NCBI GenBank assembly: GCA_937997955.1
Contig: CALLDR010000105.1
Span: 1-6,621, forward strand
Origin: an uncultured Emergencia sp.
GTDB lineage: Bacteria; Bacillota; Clostridia; Peptostreptococcales; Anaerovoracaceae
Reading direction: 5' to 3'
DNA: 6,621 nt
Shown: piece by piece, positions 6,410-6,621 of the stretch
Position numbering within the stretch: position 1 is the stretch's first letter
Layout: each line of letters begins with the position of its first letter
Translations under genes and position numbers: made by a program
Notes under the pieces: model-generated
Told to the model about the DNA's origin: nothing
Seen by the model: only the letters and a program-made list of their open reading frames with translations
The model's database searches: none

Positions 6410-6621
6410 TTATTTCTTTAACCAACTCATCATGGAACGAAGCTCAGCGCCAACCTTGCACAGCAGGTGAGATGCTTCCATCTTTCTGGTTGCCAGGAAT
6501 CTTGCCTTGCCGCCAGCGTTGAATTCCTGAATGAATTCGCTTGCGAAAGTACCATCTTGGATCTCTCTCAGAACGTTCTTCATTTCCTTTCTGGTCTCTT
6601 CTGTGATCAGTCTTCTTCCTG
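6410..6621 (-). CDS. ilvC: Ketol-acid reductoisomerase, C-terminal 69 residues only; 5' part beyond the window
   Basis: The frame enters from the window edge and ends at TAA 6410-6412, leaving 69 residues. The visible part begins GRRLITEETRKEMKNVL, followed by EIQDGTFASEF, RFLATRKMEASH, and VGAELRSMMSWLKK. This matches the C-terminal end of class I (short-chain) ketol-acid reductoisomerase, the NADPH- and Mg-dependent enzyme that converts acetolactate and acetohydroxybutyrate to the dihydroxy acids used by IlvD. The catalytic residues of the knotted domain lie upstream, outside the window. The common EAEHPIE-x-VG stretch reads EASHLLCKVG here, keeping the histidine and VG but losing the second acidic residue and the proline. 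The tail otherwise aligns well and the gene is followed 25 nt later by ilvD, so the identification is firm. Confidence 0.93.
   Translation of the reverse strand, partial: GRRLITEETRKEMKNVLREIQDGTFASEFIQEFNAGGKARFLATRKMEASHLLCKVGAELRSMMSWLKK

Noticed and set aside
4945..6522. A 525-codon open frame on the plus strand, antisense to ilvD and the ilvC tail
   Set aside because: It lies fully opposite two firmly identified genes, its product is rich in His, Gln, Arg, and Val with no recognisable domain, and it is explained by the codon composition of the opposite strand.

Overview
The window carries six protein genes, all on the minus strand, so transcription runs from high to low coordinates. It looks like the chromosome of a mid-GC anaerobic Firmicute, probably class Clostridia. 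The reasons are strong AGGAGG-type ribosome binding sites, sigma-A-like promoters, a single-ACT (medium-form) threonine ammonia-lyase, a SteT-like amino acid transporter, and the AAA-ATPase-like/PD-(D/E)XK protein family that is common in gut Clostridia and Bacteroidetes. No lower taxon can be supported.

Layout in direction of transcription: (i) 6621-6410, the C-terminal tail of ketol-acid reductoisomerase (ilvC); (ii) 6384-4714, complete dihydroxy-acid dehydratase (ilvD), 25 nt after ilvC and closed by a hairpin terminator at 4653-4697; (iii) 4597-2909, an ATPase/PD-(D/E)XK protein with its own promoter (-35 4642-4647, -10 4619-4624); (iv) 2800-2462, a small single-domain cupin; (v) 2447-1212, threonine ammonia-lyase (ilvA), 14 nt after the cupin and closed by a 12-bp perfect-stem terminator at 1167-1201; (vi) 1053-1, an APC-superfamily amino acid transporter behind an extended -10 promoter, cut by the window edge. 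No stretch longer than about 160 bases lacks a gene.

The metabolic theme is branched-chain amino acid synthesis. IlvA deaminates threonine to 2-oxobutyrate, the isoleucine-specific precursor. IlvC and IlvD carry out the second and third steps of the shared isoleucine/valine pathway. The transporter may supply threonine or serine. The ATPase/nuclease-like gene has no obvious link to this pathway and looks like an independent insertion between ilvD and cupin-ilvA. Because no terminator is visible after it, its promoter may also drive the cupin and ilvA.

Most of the window is ordinary metabolism, and I see no convincing undescribed multi-gene system. The points most worth a second look are the cupin-ilvA pairing, the ATPase gene lodged inside the ilv locus, and the translation starts of the ATPase and cupin genes, where the longest open frame is probably not the real one. 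No RNA gene, CRISPR array, insertion sequence, riboswitch or T-box was recognised.
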